Assembly (NCBI RefSeq): GCF_025717555.1
Contig: NZ_JAJIRP010000002.1
Location: 248,001-312,000 of the forward strand
From: Paucibacter sp. B2R-40
Lineage (GTDB): Bacteria > Pseudomonadota > Gammaproteobacteria > Burkholderiales > Burkholderiaceae_C
Reading direction: 5' to 3'
Length of the DNA: 64,000 nucleotides
This document shows, in pieces, positions 55,361 through 63,753 of the stretch (its first letter is position 1; every line of letters begins with the position of its first letter). The translations under genes and the position numbers were made by a program. Under the pieces are notes generated by a model. The model was not told where the DNA came from, searched no databases, and was given only the letters and a program-made list of their open reading frames with translations.

Positions 55361-57036
55361 AAAAGTCCAGCATTCCGAGACCGTTGGCGGTGCTCCCAGC
55401 ATCGAACAACCAGCCCTACTTGGTCATAACCAGGGATGGGGTGGAATTCGATAGTCGAATGCCAACGTGGCCTATCGATGCACAGACGACTCTTTACGTT
55501 GAAGACCTTTGCAGCCTCTTTGACTCAGAGCTAGCGGAAGGATTGGTTGGAACGCTGCGCAACCTAGTCAGCAAATTTAGTGCCAATACGGTACATGGGC
55601 ACGCGACAGTCTTACGACATTACCACCGAACGATTGCTCCTTCTAGTGTGATTCATCATTGGGACGCAAGCGACTTACGCGGCTATCGAGAAAGCCTCAT
55701 CAACGAATTCGGTCATGAAGAGTACCTGATAAGGCTACGGGCGTTCCTCAAACACTGGGGAGCGTTGCGGCAGCCGGGCGTCTCTGCCGACACGACCAGG
55801 GTACTGCGAGAAATGCGACTCAAGGCCTCTGAAAAAGGTCGCGCGGTACGCATTCAAGACCCCCAAAAAGGGCCCCTAACGCCAGATGAGCTACTCAATC
55901 TGACGCGAGACATTTACCGAGGCGTAGAAGCCGGCGACATCAGCTTAGAGCTACTCAGCCTCGTGGTCTTCCATATCGTTACGGGCCGAAGGACGGGCCA
56001 GTCAGCGGCCCTCAAGTGCCTGGATGTAGACAGAAGTCGAAAAGGGGACCCGACCCCCGGTAAAAATGAAGGCGAACAGCTCTATTTGTTACATGTGCCA
56101 AGGGCCAAACAACAAGGGCATGGGTTTCGAAGAACGCGTCGCAGCATACAGCTCATAGAGGTGAATTTCGCATTGTTCGAGGCTCAGCGTGAAATGGTGC
56201 GCGCCGAATTTAATCAACTCTTGGAAGAGAACGGCTTCCAATTGCAGCACTTAGACGTCGAGCACTTGCTGGCATGCGTACCCCTCTTCCCTAACTGGAA
56301 GAATATTCGCAATACCGTAACTGCCGCCAAATCACTCCGCGAGCAAAGCCACGCCCTCGCACTGGCCACCTTGCGGACTCACGCTGAAGGGCAGCTTTGG
56401 CACCTAACCCGAACCCAAGTAACAAAAATGCTGCAAAAGGCTGGCAAGCTGGCCGGGGCAAAAGCGCGTGATGGAACACCCCTGCAGTTAGACGTAACAC
56501 GCCTGCGATACACAAAGGGCACGGACTTGGCCCGCCAGGGCGTTAACCGGCCAACGATAGCCTGGTTGCTGGACCACTCCAACCTCGATAGCGCGGGCAT
56601 TTACATTGACAATTTACCCGAGCATGCTGCACATGTTAACGAAGCCTTAAAGGGCTCCCTGGTCATGAATCACGTTGCAGCCCTGTTCCGCGGCGAAATT
56701 GTGGACTCTGAAGCGGATGCAGTTGCCGGAAACGTCCCTCAACAAAGTCGAATTTACTACCAGGGTAACGGCGCAGCCACTTGCGGCATCCAAAAGCAGT
56801 GCGGTTTGGGAGGCGGAATCCCTCTAGCCTGCTACACCTGTGAGCGATTCCAACCTTGGATTGACGGCCCCCATGAATCTGTATTGGCCGATTTGCTCCG
56901 AGAACGCAGCCTCGAATGCAAAACCCTAGGCGACGACCATCCCGTAACTCGTCGACGTGACGCCACCATATCGGCAGTCATCAATGTAGTTCAGCGCTGC
57001 ACAGCCAGAAAACAAGAGCTGGCGGCTCGCACTTGA
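55357..57036 (+). CDS. Tyrosine recombinase B of the element
   Basis: A 559-aa integrase-family protein. The catalytic Arg lies in TGRRTGQSAALKCLDVD; later, VTRLRYTKGTDLARQG (in place of the usual HxLR) and LLDHSNLDSAGIYIDN with the final Tyr. A Cys-rich tail follows: CGIQKQCGLGG and CYTCERFQPWIDGPH, which looks like a zinc-binding module, then a basic end. It is longer than a simple integrase because of this tail. Start overlaps gene A by 4 bp (ATGA), and its stop overlaps gene C (TTGA). Confidence 0.88.
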   Translation: MKKSSIPRPLAVLPASNNQPYLVITRDGVEFDSRMPTWPIDAQTTLYVEDLCSLFDSELAEGLVGTLRNLVSKFSANTVHGHATVLRHYHRTIAPSSVIHHWDASDLRGYRESLINEFGHEEYLIRLRAFLKHWGALRQPGVSADTTRVLREMRLKASEKGRAVRIQDPQKGPLTPDELLNLTRDIYRGVEAGDISLELLSLVVFHIVTGRRTGQSAALKCLDVDRSRKGDPTPGKNEGEQLYLLHVPRAKQQGHGFRRTRRSIQLIEVNFALFEAQREMVRAEFNQLLEENGFQLQHLDVEHLLACVPLFPNWKNIRNTVTAAKSLREQSHALALATLRTHAEGQLWHLTRTQVTKMLQKAGKLAGAKARDGTPLQLDVTRLRYTKGTDLARQGVNRPTIAWLLDHSNLDSAGIYIDNLPEHAAHVNEALKGSLVMNHVAALFRGEIVDSEADAVAGNVPQQSRIYYQGNGAATCGIQKQCGLGGGIPLACYTCERFQPWIDGPHESVLADLLRERSLECKTLGDDHPVTRRRDATISAVINVVQRCTARKQELAART

Positions 57037-59276
57037 CAGTGAACAACTCACAAAAACCACTTCACTCCGAGTTGCGGAGTCGGGCCACTCGAAAGCGGGC
57101 AGAAGCCCTCGCTGCGTACATCCAAACAGCCCAAGAGGGCTTCAAGGGCTTAGCTTACGACTGGGAAGCGCCCCACTGGAAGGGAGTGGGTGTATTCGCC
57201 AAGCACGGCGTCGTGAAAGGCGGTCCAAGAACAAGGGGGTACGACAGCTCAGAGTTATTTGACCCCGGTTTCCTCGACTTTGCGAAAGCCTACATCAGGA
57301 CGCAGCACCTTCAAAATCCGAGAGAGTCAAAAGCCGAACAAGGCAGCCGTCTCATGGGGCTTCGCCTTGTTGAGCTAGCCCTTCTTGAGCTTCACGAAAT
57401 AGCCGACCCGTTGAAAATTGACCGAGGTGTTCTTGACCGCGCGACAGCGCTGGCGATGAAGCTTCACACAGGCGCATCCTGCCCTAAAGCCGGCAATGCT
57501 GTTCAATCGATGGTGCAGACCTTGATTGCCCAGGGCATCTTGCCAATTGAGCTGAATGGCTGGACATCACCAATTCGTTCGCACCGCAATATGGGCACCA
57601 CTGCGGGGAGTGAAGGGGACCGAGCTCGCCAACAGAAGTTACCCAGCCTGGAGGCTTTGCAGGTTCTGGCCAATATCTTCAATCGCGACTTGGACCCAGA
57701 AGACGACAGGCACCATAGGGACATCTACACCACGAGCGTCGTAGCTCTACTACTTTCGGCACCTTCTCGCGGGCAAGAAATTCATAGACTGCCTGTGAAC
57801 TTAGAAGTCAAGACTACTGACAGATTCGGCAACGAACAGACGGGGTTGCGGCTGCACGCGAGTAAGGGCTTCGGGGCCTACGTCAAGTGGGTATGGTCCG
57901 GCATGGTGCCTACCGCGCTAACTGCAATAAAGAGACTGACGTTAATTACAGAAGAAGCGCGCGCACTGGCTCGTCACCTTGAGAACGCCAAAACTCGCAA
58001 TCGATTCTTCCGCCATTCGAACTGCCCCGCGGTTGCTGATGACGAGCCACTGACTGCTGAGCAAGTTTGCATGGCGCTGGGCAAGGCAAGCACGGGAAGC
58101 CTTAGTACTGCGGGGCTCAGCACCGCAGACTGCCGGCATACGCTGGCCTCGCTGTGGAAAGATTGGGTACTCCCCCTCCACGAGAAAAAGCACCCCTACT
58201 TCCCTTACGTCAGCAAGAAAGACCAAGCACTTGGCAGTAAGGGAGGGCTAAAGTTCAGCGACGCCTTATTTTGCATGCGAGCCGACCAACTCTCGGCGCA
58301 TAGAACCAGCATGGTGACGCTATGGCTCCCTAGCCTGAGCTCGGCATTCGCGTTCGATGTCGCACCCTCAAGAGCAAGGGGGTCAGTCAACATTTTTGAC
58401 CGATATGGCTACACGAGTACCGACGGCAAGCCCTTGAAGCTGACGTCGCACCAACCACGCCACCTACTGAACACGGAGGCACAACATGTGGAATTGCCTG
58501 ACGACCTTATTGCGCACTGGTCGGGTCGCTTGAGCATTAAGCAAAACGAGACCTATGACAATCGGCCGGAGCAAGAGCGCGTGGACCATGCCCGCCCACT
58601 GATAGACGAAATGGACGCGCAGCTAGCCTATCGTCCCTCCAGGACCGAGGAGGCGCGTCCGCTGCAAGCCAGTCATTGGAGCATCGACAGCGGGCCAAAG
58701 CCTCGCTCATGTGCCGACCTTGACATCCAACCGCAGCTCGCTGGCCTTAAAACCGAGTATGGCGAGTGCCATCACGATTGGGCGATGGCCCCCTGCGAGG
58801 GCCTAGTTGCATGCCTAGAATGCAGCGAACACGCGTGCATCAAAGGCTCCGACTCCACCGCTCAAGAGAGGTTGGCCCGAATCGACCGCCTACACCGCCA
58901 AGTATTGGCTGAAGTCGAAAAGGCAAAGACAGCGGTTACCCAGGAGAACTGGGGAGCACAGGAGTGGCTGGCCCTGCAATTGCGCTACGCGACCAAGCTC
59001 GAACAGCTCATCTCAATCTTGCAAAACCCTGATGTGCCGGACCGGTCCGTCATTCGACTGTCCCACGCTCAGCATCCGACCCACTTGCACCGCGTCCTGC
59101 GCGGAATTGCCGAACGGGCTCTAGCGGATAACTCAGCGCCGGCTCATGTAATGAAGCAAATGCTTGATGCCTTGAGCAACGCCGAGCAAGGCGTCCAGTC
59201 GATTACTGTGCATAAGCCCAAGCAACTATCCAACCCAAACAAAGTAGCCTCGGAGACGGTAACGGATGGCTCGTAA
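57033..59276 (+). CDS. Tyrosine recombinase C of the element (large, zinc-motif type)
   Basis: About 747 aa, starting at TTG 57033 (TTGA overlap) or GTG 57039. The central catalytic region has Arg in LLSAPSRGQEIHRLPV, the HxxR box in LTSHQPRHLLNTEAQH and HWSGRLSIKQNETYDN, where the Tyr is the nucleophile. Downstream is a Cys/His cluster (ECHHDWAMAPCEGLVACLEC) and a helical, charged C-terminus. This is a less common branch of the tyrosine recombinases. It overlaps the next gene by 11 bp. Confidence 0.85.
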   Translation: MTVNNSQKPLHSELRSRATRKRAEALAAYIQTAQEGFKGLAYDWEAPHWKGVGVFAKHGVVKGGPRTRGYDSSELFDPGFLDFAKAYIRTQHLQNPRESKAEQGSRLMGLRLVELALLELHEIADPLKIDRGVLDRATALAMKLHTGASCPKAGNAVQSMVQTLIAQGILPIELNGWTSPIRSHRNMGTTAGSEGDRARQQKLPSLEALQVLANIFNRDLDPEDDRHHRDIYTTSVVALLLSAPSRGQEIHRLPVNLEVKTTDRFGNEQTGLRLHASKGFGAYVKWVWSGMVPTALTAIKRLTLITEEARALARHLENAKTRNRFFRHSNCPAVADDEPLTAEQVCMALGKASTGSLSTAGLSTADCRHTLASLWKDWVLPLHEKKHPYFPYVSKKDQALGSKGGLKFSDALFCMRADQLSAHRTSMVTLWLPSLSSAFAFDVAPSRARGSVNIFDRYGYTSTDGKPLKLTSHQPRHLLNTEAQHVELPDDLIAHWSGRLSIKQNETYDNRPEQERVDHARPLIDEMDAQLAYRPSRTEEARPLQASHWSIDSGPKPRSCADLDIQPQLAGLKTEYGECHHDWAMAPCEGLVACLECSEHACIKGSDSTAQERLARIDRLHRQVLAEVEKAKTAVTQENWGAQEWLALQLRYATKLEQLISILQNPDVPDRSVIRLSHAQHPTHLHRVLRGIAERALADNSAPAHVMKQMLDALSNAEQGVQSITVHKPKQLSNPNKVASETVTDGS

Positions 59277-59676
59277 CACACACATCAAGGCCGTCCACGT
59301 TGCGGCCATCCAAAACCTCATCCGAGCATGGGATGAGGAAAAGATAACTTGGGCGTCGGTTTGCGCAGCTGCGGAGCCAATTCTCGGCTACACGCCCAGT
59401 CGGTCCGGGCTAAATGCGCATCCCGGGGTGCTCGCGGCCTTCCAAGCCCGAAAGCAAGGCCTGACAGTTAGCCCGCCTGCTAAGCGCCCCATGCCCAGCA
59501 GCTTAGCTGCTGCAGGCCAGCAGCTAGCGGCCAAGAACGCCGAAATTGCGGAGTTGAACCGCACCCTTAGCAAATTTGAAGAGCAATTCAGACGTTGGCA
59601 GTACAACGCAAGGCTGCGCAAAATAACCCTGGAACAGCTGAACGAGCCACTTCCCGCAATCGACAGGACCCTCTGA
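59266..59676 (+). CDS. Small helical accessory protein D of the element
   Basis: A 136-aa protein starting inside gene C. Residues 1-60 look like a helix-turn-helix-type fold (VAAIQNLIRAWDEEKITWAS and a GYTPSRSGLNAHP loop); residues 75-125 form a charged helix (AAKNAEIAELNRTLSKFEEQF). It has no catalytic motif. Small proteins of this type accompany some multi-recombinase transposons (for example TnpC of Tn554) and probably guide or regulate the recombinases, which is inference. Confidence 0.7.
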   Translation: MARNTHIKAVHVAAIQNLIRAWDEEKITWASVCAAAEPILGYTPSRSGLNAHPGVLAAFQARKQGLTVSPPAKRPMPSSLAAAGQQLAAKNAEIAELNRTLSKFEEQFRRWQYNARLRKITLEQLNEPLPAIDRTL

Positions 59677-59677
59677 G

Positions 59678-60133
59678 ATGCCAAGCGTAGGGCACTTGGC
59701 GGCTCAAGCGGTTCGACGCTTCAATGAATGGGTGGTCGAACGAGACCGGGCGGCCGATTGGCCCGACTACATCCGTGCCGGAAAACTCAATCGCAGCGAG
59801 CTAGCCAAGGAGTGCGAGTTTGGCAGGGCGGCGCTGCAACAAAACCCGAGCCTTGCTGCAGCGTTGGCCGCATTGGAGGTTCGTTTAGCAGACCAAGGCG
59901 TCCTAAGCGCAGCGCCTCTGGTCGACCCGGAATTAAAAGCGATGGTCGGCGCTGCTGACGAGCAGGTTCGGCGGGCGATGTCAGCTCGCGCTACTCTGGA
60001 AAAGCGCGTCAAAACCCTCGAAGAACAAAACGCTGCCCTCCGGGCTGAAACAGCTGAACTGCGAGAACGGCTTCGACGCTCCGCGTTGGCAGACATTCAC
60101 TTGTCCCAGACTGGAAGGCTCCTTCCGCCATGA
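59678..60133 (+). CDS. Small coiled-coil accessory protein E of the element
   Basis: A 151-aa protein, starting 1 bp after gene D. Residues 1-60 are helical and contain NRSELAKECEFGRAALQQNP, which resembles a DNA-binding helix-turn-helix. Residues 100-135 form a coiled coil (RVKTLEEQNAALRAETAELR) followed by a short IHLSQTGRLLPP end. I recall similar ends in accessory proteins of integrase clusters. It overlaps the helicase gene by 4 bp. Confidence 0.72.
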   Translation: MPSVGHLAAQAVRRFNEWVVERDRAADWPDYIRAGKLNRSELAKECEFGRAALQQNPSLAAALAALEVRLADQGVLSAAPLVDPELKAMVGAADEQVRRAMSARATLEKRVKTLEEQNAALRAETAELRERLRRSALADIHLSQTGRLLPP

Positions 60134-62355
60134 GCGTGGTACAGGTGTTTCTCCGCGTAACGAGTGTGCGCTCGCGAGGTGCCGCCGGCGGTGCCATATT
60201 TGCCGGAAAAACGGATTTGGGAGAGAGTTACGTTGTAGTGGTGAACTACGCTCTCCTCGGGGACTCCAGTCTCGTTGAGCGCGCCCAAGTCTGGTCCGTT
60301 GAAGGCGAGGCCGCCCCCGTGTCATATACCGTGGACGGTATCGTTCGTAGCGAGGTGCAGATACGGGCCTCACAGGTAGCCTTGCAGCGCCCTAGCGGCA
60401 AGAACCTCGTCGCCTGGATTGCCCAGTCTTCCGAATGTATTGGCATCGGAGAAGTTCGAGCTCGACGGCTCTGGGAGACCTTCGGCACGGACCTGCCCGC
60501 GCTCATTGAGTCCGCAAACATTGCCGCGTTGGCGCCAGTGGTAGGAGAAGAGCCCGCCCGCACCCTTGTAGCCGCGTTTGAGAAGCACGGCATTGCGCAA
60601 GTTTTGCTCTGGCTGGACCAATTGGGGCTACCAAGGGCGCTAGGGGCCTCTGTAGCGCGTTACTGGGGGAAAGACGCCAGAGTCAAGGTCGGAATGAATC
60701 CGTACGTCCTTGTGTCCTTCTGCGCGGACTGGAAGACGGTTGACGACCTCGCACAGAAACGCTTTGAAATAGGCCCAGATGACTCGCGGCGACTCATAGC
60801 TGCCGTCGAAGAAGCCCTCTACAGAGCAATGGACAGAGGGGACACCGCGCTGCCCTGCGAAAACCTTAAGAGTCGATTGCGCCTGCTTCTGGGAAATTCT
60901 CAGCGGGCCGAGCTAGCCCTATCGGCAGCGCTGGGTAGCGGCGTAGTTACTGAATCGGCCGGCCTAGTCCAAGCAAAAGGCCTGGCTCACATAGAGGAAA
61001 CCATTGCTGCTCGGTTAAAAGCACTGCAAGCCGGTCGAGGCCCCGACCAAGATGAGCTGTTCACTGTGGACTTGCCTCGAACTCAAGATGTGCAGAACTC
61101 AGTTGCGCTCTATGAGTCCTTGCACAGCATCGAGCTGACGCCCGAGCAGCGCGAAGCAATATTGACCTCCGCAACCAACCGAGTGAGCCTCATTCTGGGG
61201 GGAGCTGGAACGGGGAAGACCACCGTCCTAAAAGCGCTATGTCAAGCTATCGACCAAGTGACGCCAGGCGCCACCATTCATCAAATTGCATTGGCAGGTC
61301 GTGCTGCTCAACGGATGACTCAGGCGACAGGTCGGCCAAGCAAGACCATTGCGGCTTTCCTGCTTGACGACGATATCGCGCCAGGCTCGACCGTCCTCCT
61401 TGACGAGGCCAGCATGGTCGATGTCATCCTGATGTATCGACTCCTTCGACACATCCCTGCCGTACGCCTAGTTCTGATTGGCGACCCCTCGCAGCTGCCG
61501 CCGATTGGCCCCGGCCTCGTTCTCCACGCATTGGTTGGGCAGCCGTCAATTCCGCAGACCCTTTTAAAGACGGTCAAGCGGCAGACGGCAGCATCCGGAA
61601 TACCTATGGTGGCGAAAGCAGTCCGGGACCACTGCAACCCCGAGTGGGCGCCTTACGTCGGGAAGGGAACAGGGGTGTCGGTTGTACCCTGCTCGGAAGG
61701 CGCCCTTGACGCCACCGTAGCCAACATCTACTCGGAACTGGGGGGGACCGGTCAGGACTTCTCAGTCCAAGTGCTAAGCACGACCCGCTCCGGAGCGGGC
61801 GGAATACGGGCGCTAAACGACATTCTGCACAGTCGTTTCGCGCCAAAGGCGCAGCCCGTGTGCAGCCATAGCAATGAGTTTGGCTCGGTCAATGAGAGAA
61901 CCGCCGACCAACTCAGCCTCTTCGTGGGCGACTTGGTGCTCTTCGGGTCCAACGATTACACCCTAGGCTTGCGAAATGGCGCACTGGGCTGCGTCAGCGA
62001 GTCGCTCAACCCCGCCAGCGCGGATGAACCTGTTTGCAGGGCCGAATTTGAAGGGGTGCCCTATGAGTTGACTGCGGCGCATGTGCGGCACGTCATCCAT
62101 GCTTATGCGATGACCATTCACAAGGCGCAGGGAAGCCAGTTTGAACGTGTCATCGTCCCTATTCGGTACTCCAGGATTCTCGACAATTCCTTGCTGTACA
62201 CGGCCATAACTCGGGCGATTGGCCAGGTGGTCTTGGTCGGAGATATCCGAGCTGCGGAACAGGCCATACTCGCCCCGAGTTCCGCTTCGTTGCGCACCAC
62301 CAGGTTGCAGGCGCTGATGCAGTGCGCAGAAACACCCCCTTCAAGACCGAATTAA
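60130..62355 (+). CDS. RecD-like superfamily 1 helicase of the element
   Basis: A 741-aa protein. Residues 1-110 look like an OB-type domain, followed by a helix-hairpin-helix region (IGIGEVRARRLWETFGTD). The helicase core has Walker A GGAGTGKTTVL, Walker B LLDEASMVD, motif III LIGDPSQLPPIG, motif V TIHKAQGSQF and motif VI LYTAITRA. All motifs look intact, so it should be an active 5'-3' helicase of the RecD2 class. It is the last gene of the recombinase operon, overlapping gene E (ATGA), which suggests a role in moving or replicating the element. Confidence 0.9.
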   Translation: MSVVQVFLRVTSVRSRGAAGGAIFAGKTDLGESYVVVVNYALLGDSSLVERAQVWSVEGEAAPVSYTVDGIVRSEVQIRASQVALQRPSGKNLVAWIAQSSECIGIGEVRARRLWETFGTDLPALIESANIAALAPVVGEEPARTLVAAFEKHGIAQVLLWLDQLGLPRALGASVARYWGKDARVKVGMNPYVLVSFCADWKTVDDLAQKRFEIGPDDSRRLIAAVEEALYRAMDRGDTALPCENLKSRLRLLLGNSQRAELALSAALGSGVVTESAGLVQAKGLAHIEETIAARLKALQAGRGPDQDELFTVDLPRTQDVQNSVALYESLHSIELTPEQREAILTSATNRVSLILGGAGTGKTTVLKALCQAIDQVTPGATIHQIALAGRAAQRMTQATGRPSKTIAAFLLDDDIAPGSTVLLDEASMVDVILMYRLLRHIPAVRLVLIGDPSQLPPIGPGLVLHALVGQPSIPQTLLKTVKRQTAASGIPMVAKAVRDHCNPEWAPYVGKGTGVSVVPCSEGALDATVANIYSELGGTGQDFSVQVLSTTRSGAGGIRALNDILHSRFAPKAQPVCSHSNEFGSVNERTADQLSLFVGDLVLFGSNDYTLGLRNGALGCVSESLNPASADEPVCRAEFEGVPYELTAAHVRHVIHAYAMTIHKAQGSQFERVIVPIRYSRILDNSLLYTAITRAIGQVVLVGDIRAAEQAILAPSSASLRTTRLQALMQCAETPPSRPN

Positions 62356-62401
62356 AGCTGGCTGCGTAACACCCTCGTTCCAGAGGAGCATCGGCCCCTT
62401 G

Positions 62402-62440
62402 CCCGCCGCTAGCGGCGGGTCGCCGGGAAGGCCCCGGCGA
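62402..62440. terminator. Two adjacent hairpins at the end of the recombinase operon
   Basis: CCCGCCGCT/AGCGGCGGG (62402-62419) is a perfect 18-bp palindrome and TCGCCGGG/CCCGGCGA (62420-62440) is an 8-bp stem with a 5-nt loop. They lie 47 bp past the helicase stop. There is no T run, so they may act as a factor-dependent terminator, a protein-binding site, or a structured element used in recombination. Confidence 0.5.
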
Positions 62441-62564
62441 GGGTATGCGACGAACACCCAATCTTGGCGGCGCTGCCCCACGCCTCGGGTCAATTGGCGT
62501 TAGCCGAGTTTGTGACGGAAATGTCGGTAACGGCCCACGTCCAAGTCGCTTACCTACTAACTTA

Positions 62565-62593
62565 TGGACATAATTCAAGCAATCTCGTATAAT
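62565..62593 (+). promoter_or_regulatory. Outward-facing strong promoter near right end
   Basis: TGGACA and TATAAT, a perfect -10, are separated by exactly 17 bp. Direction is rightward, out of the element and into the GST remnant. Just after it is a short inverted repeat CCTCT-TTACAT-AGAGG (62598-62613) at the likely start site, then a Shine-Dalgarno-like AGAGGAAA. No start codon follows at the right distance. Confidence 0.7.
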
Positions 62594-62666
62594 CAGACCT
62601 CTTTACATAGAGGAAATTCCACTCACTCAGTCAGTTTGCAAGCGCTGAACTCTCCTTAATTATAAG

Positions 62667-63287
62667 GTCAAGTTCTTCATGCTGGAGAAGGGCATCCCCT
62701 TCGAAGAGCAGTTGGTGATGACGCACTCGCACGAAGAGGCCGTGTTGACCTGCAGCCCGCTCGGCAAGGTGCCTTTCATCCGCACGCCGCAAGGCGCTTT
62801 GTGCGAGAGCCAGGTCATCCTTGACTATTTGGAGGCCGCCCACCCGAGCCCGGCGCTGCTGCCCAGCGACGCCTTCGAAGCGGCCAAACAGCGTGAGCTG
62901 ATCGTCTTCATTGAGCTGCACCTGGAGTTGGTGGCGCGCGAGCTGTACGGTCAAGCCTTTTTCGGCGGCACCGTCAGCGAAGGTACGAAGGCGCGCGTCC
63001 ACAAACTGCTGGTCAACAACATCGCCGGCTTCAAGCGCCTGGCCCGCTTTGGTCCCTACGTCGGCGGCGAACAGTTCGCCATGGCCGATTGCGCCGCCTG
63101 GGTCAGTCTGCCGCTGGTGGCAATGGCCAGCAAGGCGGTGTTGGGCGAAGACCTGTTGGCGGCCGGCGGCATCGACTGGAAGTCCTATGCCAAGCTGGTC
63201 GGCGAGCGACCCGCCGCGCTGACGGTGGCCGCCGACCGCAAGGCCGATCAAGACCGCATCGCCTTGTTGAAGGCGCAAGGCGGCTGA
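62667..63287 (+). pseudogene. 3' fragment of interrupted glutathione S-transferase gene
   Basis: The frame resumes VKFFMLEKGIPFEEQLVM, then the thioredoxin-like GKVPFIRTPQGALCESQVI (with the conserved cis-Pro after Val) and the helical GST C-domain to residue 221 of the rejoined protein. It has lost the first 15 residues, including the glutathione-binding start. A protein could still be made from ATG 62679, perhaps driven by the outward promoter, but it would lack the active-site strand and is probably inactive. Confidence 0.88.
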
Positions 63288-63332
63288 TCCGACCGCTTCA
63301 TCCCGCGTTTTCTGCAGACTGTCGTTTCACAG

Positions 63333-63353
63333 GCCCCCCAGGTGGGGGCTTTT
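63333..63353 (+). terminator. Terminator after GST remnant
   Basis: GCCCCC-CAGGT-GGGGGC followed by TTTT, 46 bp past the GST stop codon. It separates the interrupted locus from the GntR/ABC operon. Confidence 0.8.
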
Positions 63354-63359
63354 GTTATG

Positions 63360-63381
63360 GTGTGCTACATCAGCAACACAC
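63360..63381. promoter_or_regulatory. Imperfect palindrome, candidate GntR operator
   Basis: GTGTGCTACATCAGCAACACAC pairs at 7 of 11 positions and ends 21 bp before the GntR gene. YtrA-type GntR regulators usually bind such a site to control their own ABC operon. Confidence 0.5.
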
Positions 63382-63402
63382 AGGCCACAGGCCCTCGTTG
63401 AT

Positions 63403-63753
63403 ATGCACAACTGGAACGACACCGCCCCCATCTACCAGCAGCTGGCCGACCGCCTGGCCGTACAACTACTGGACGGAGAACCGCCCGAAGGCGACGCCAT
63501 GCCCTCGGTACGCAAGCTGGCAAGCCAATATCTGATCAATCCGCTGACGGTCAGCCGCGCGCTGCAAAGCCTGGTCGACAACGGCTTGGTGGAAAGCCGC
63601 CGCGGTCTCGGCATGTATGTGCGCGGCGGCGCCAGAGCGCGCTTGCGGCAAAGCGAGCGCGAGCAGTTTTTGCAAACCGAATGGCCACTCTTGCGCGAGA
63701 AGCTGCAGCGCCTGGGCCTGAGCGCATCCGACTTGAATTGGGAGACGAAATGA
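63403..63753 (+). CDS. GntR-family regulator, YtrA subfamily
   Basis: A 116-aa repressor type. It has a winged helix with APIYQQLADRLAVQLL, then PSVRKLASQYLINPLTVSRA and LVDNGLVESRRGLGMYV, and a short C-terminal helix without an effector domain, which is the YtrA pattern. It sits directly upstream of, and overlaps (ATGA), an ABC ATPase gene, the usual arrangement for YtrA-type control. The start is ATG 63403; the frame is open to 63352 but that region includes the operator. Confidence 0.93.
   Translation: MHNWNDTAPIYQQLADRLAVQLLDGEPPEGDAMPSVRKLASQYLINPLTVSRALQSLVDNGLVESRRGLGMYVRGGARARLRQSEREQFLQTEWPLLREKLQRLGLSASDLNWETK

Larger units (their letters stand above)
53953..62666 (+). mobile_element. 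Recombinase-trio mobile element, ~8.7 kb, inserted in a GST gene
   Basis: The element splits one gene precisely, since the two GST fragments rejoin in frame (NYYNK plus VKFFMLEKG). Each junction carries AAG (53950-53952 and 62664-62666), a possible 3-bp duplication or shared core. Base composition is visibly lower in GC than the host and codon use is different. Contents: three tyrosine recombinases, two small proteins and a RecD-like helicase in one operon, plus structured non-coding ends. No cargo genes. I see no long terminal inverted repeats. Its class is discussed in the findings. Confidence 0.92.

Noticed and set aside
53953-62666. Classification as a Tn554-type, RIT or gamma-mobile-trio element
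   Set aside because: The gene number and sizes do not match what I know of these families, and the RecD-like helicase is extra. Similarity is noted but the name is not assigned.
53953-62666. tRNA-linked integrative element or prophage
   Set aside because: No tRNA is at either end, and there are no structural phage, conjugation or cargo genes.
62679-63287. Glutathione S-transferase as an intact gene from ATG 62679
   Set aside because: It would lack the N-terminal glutathione-binding strand, and the missing 15 codons are found at 53908, so it is a fragment.
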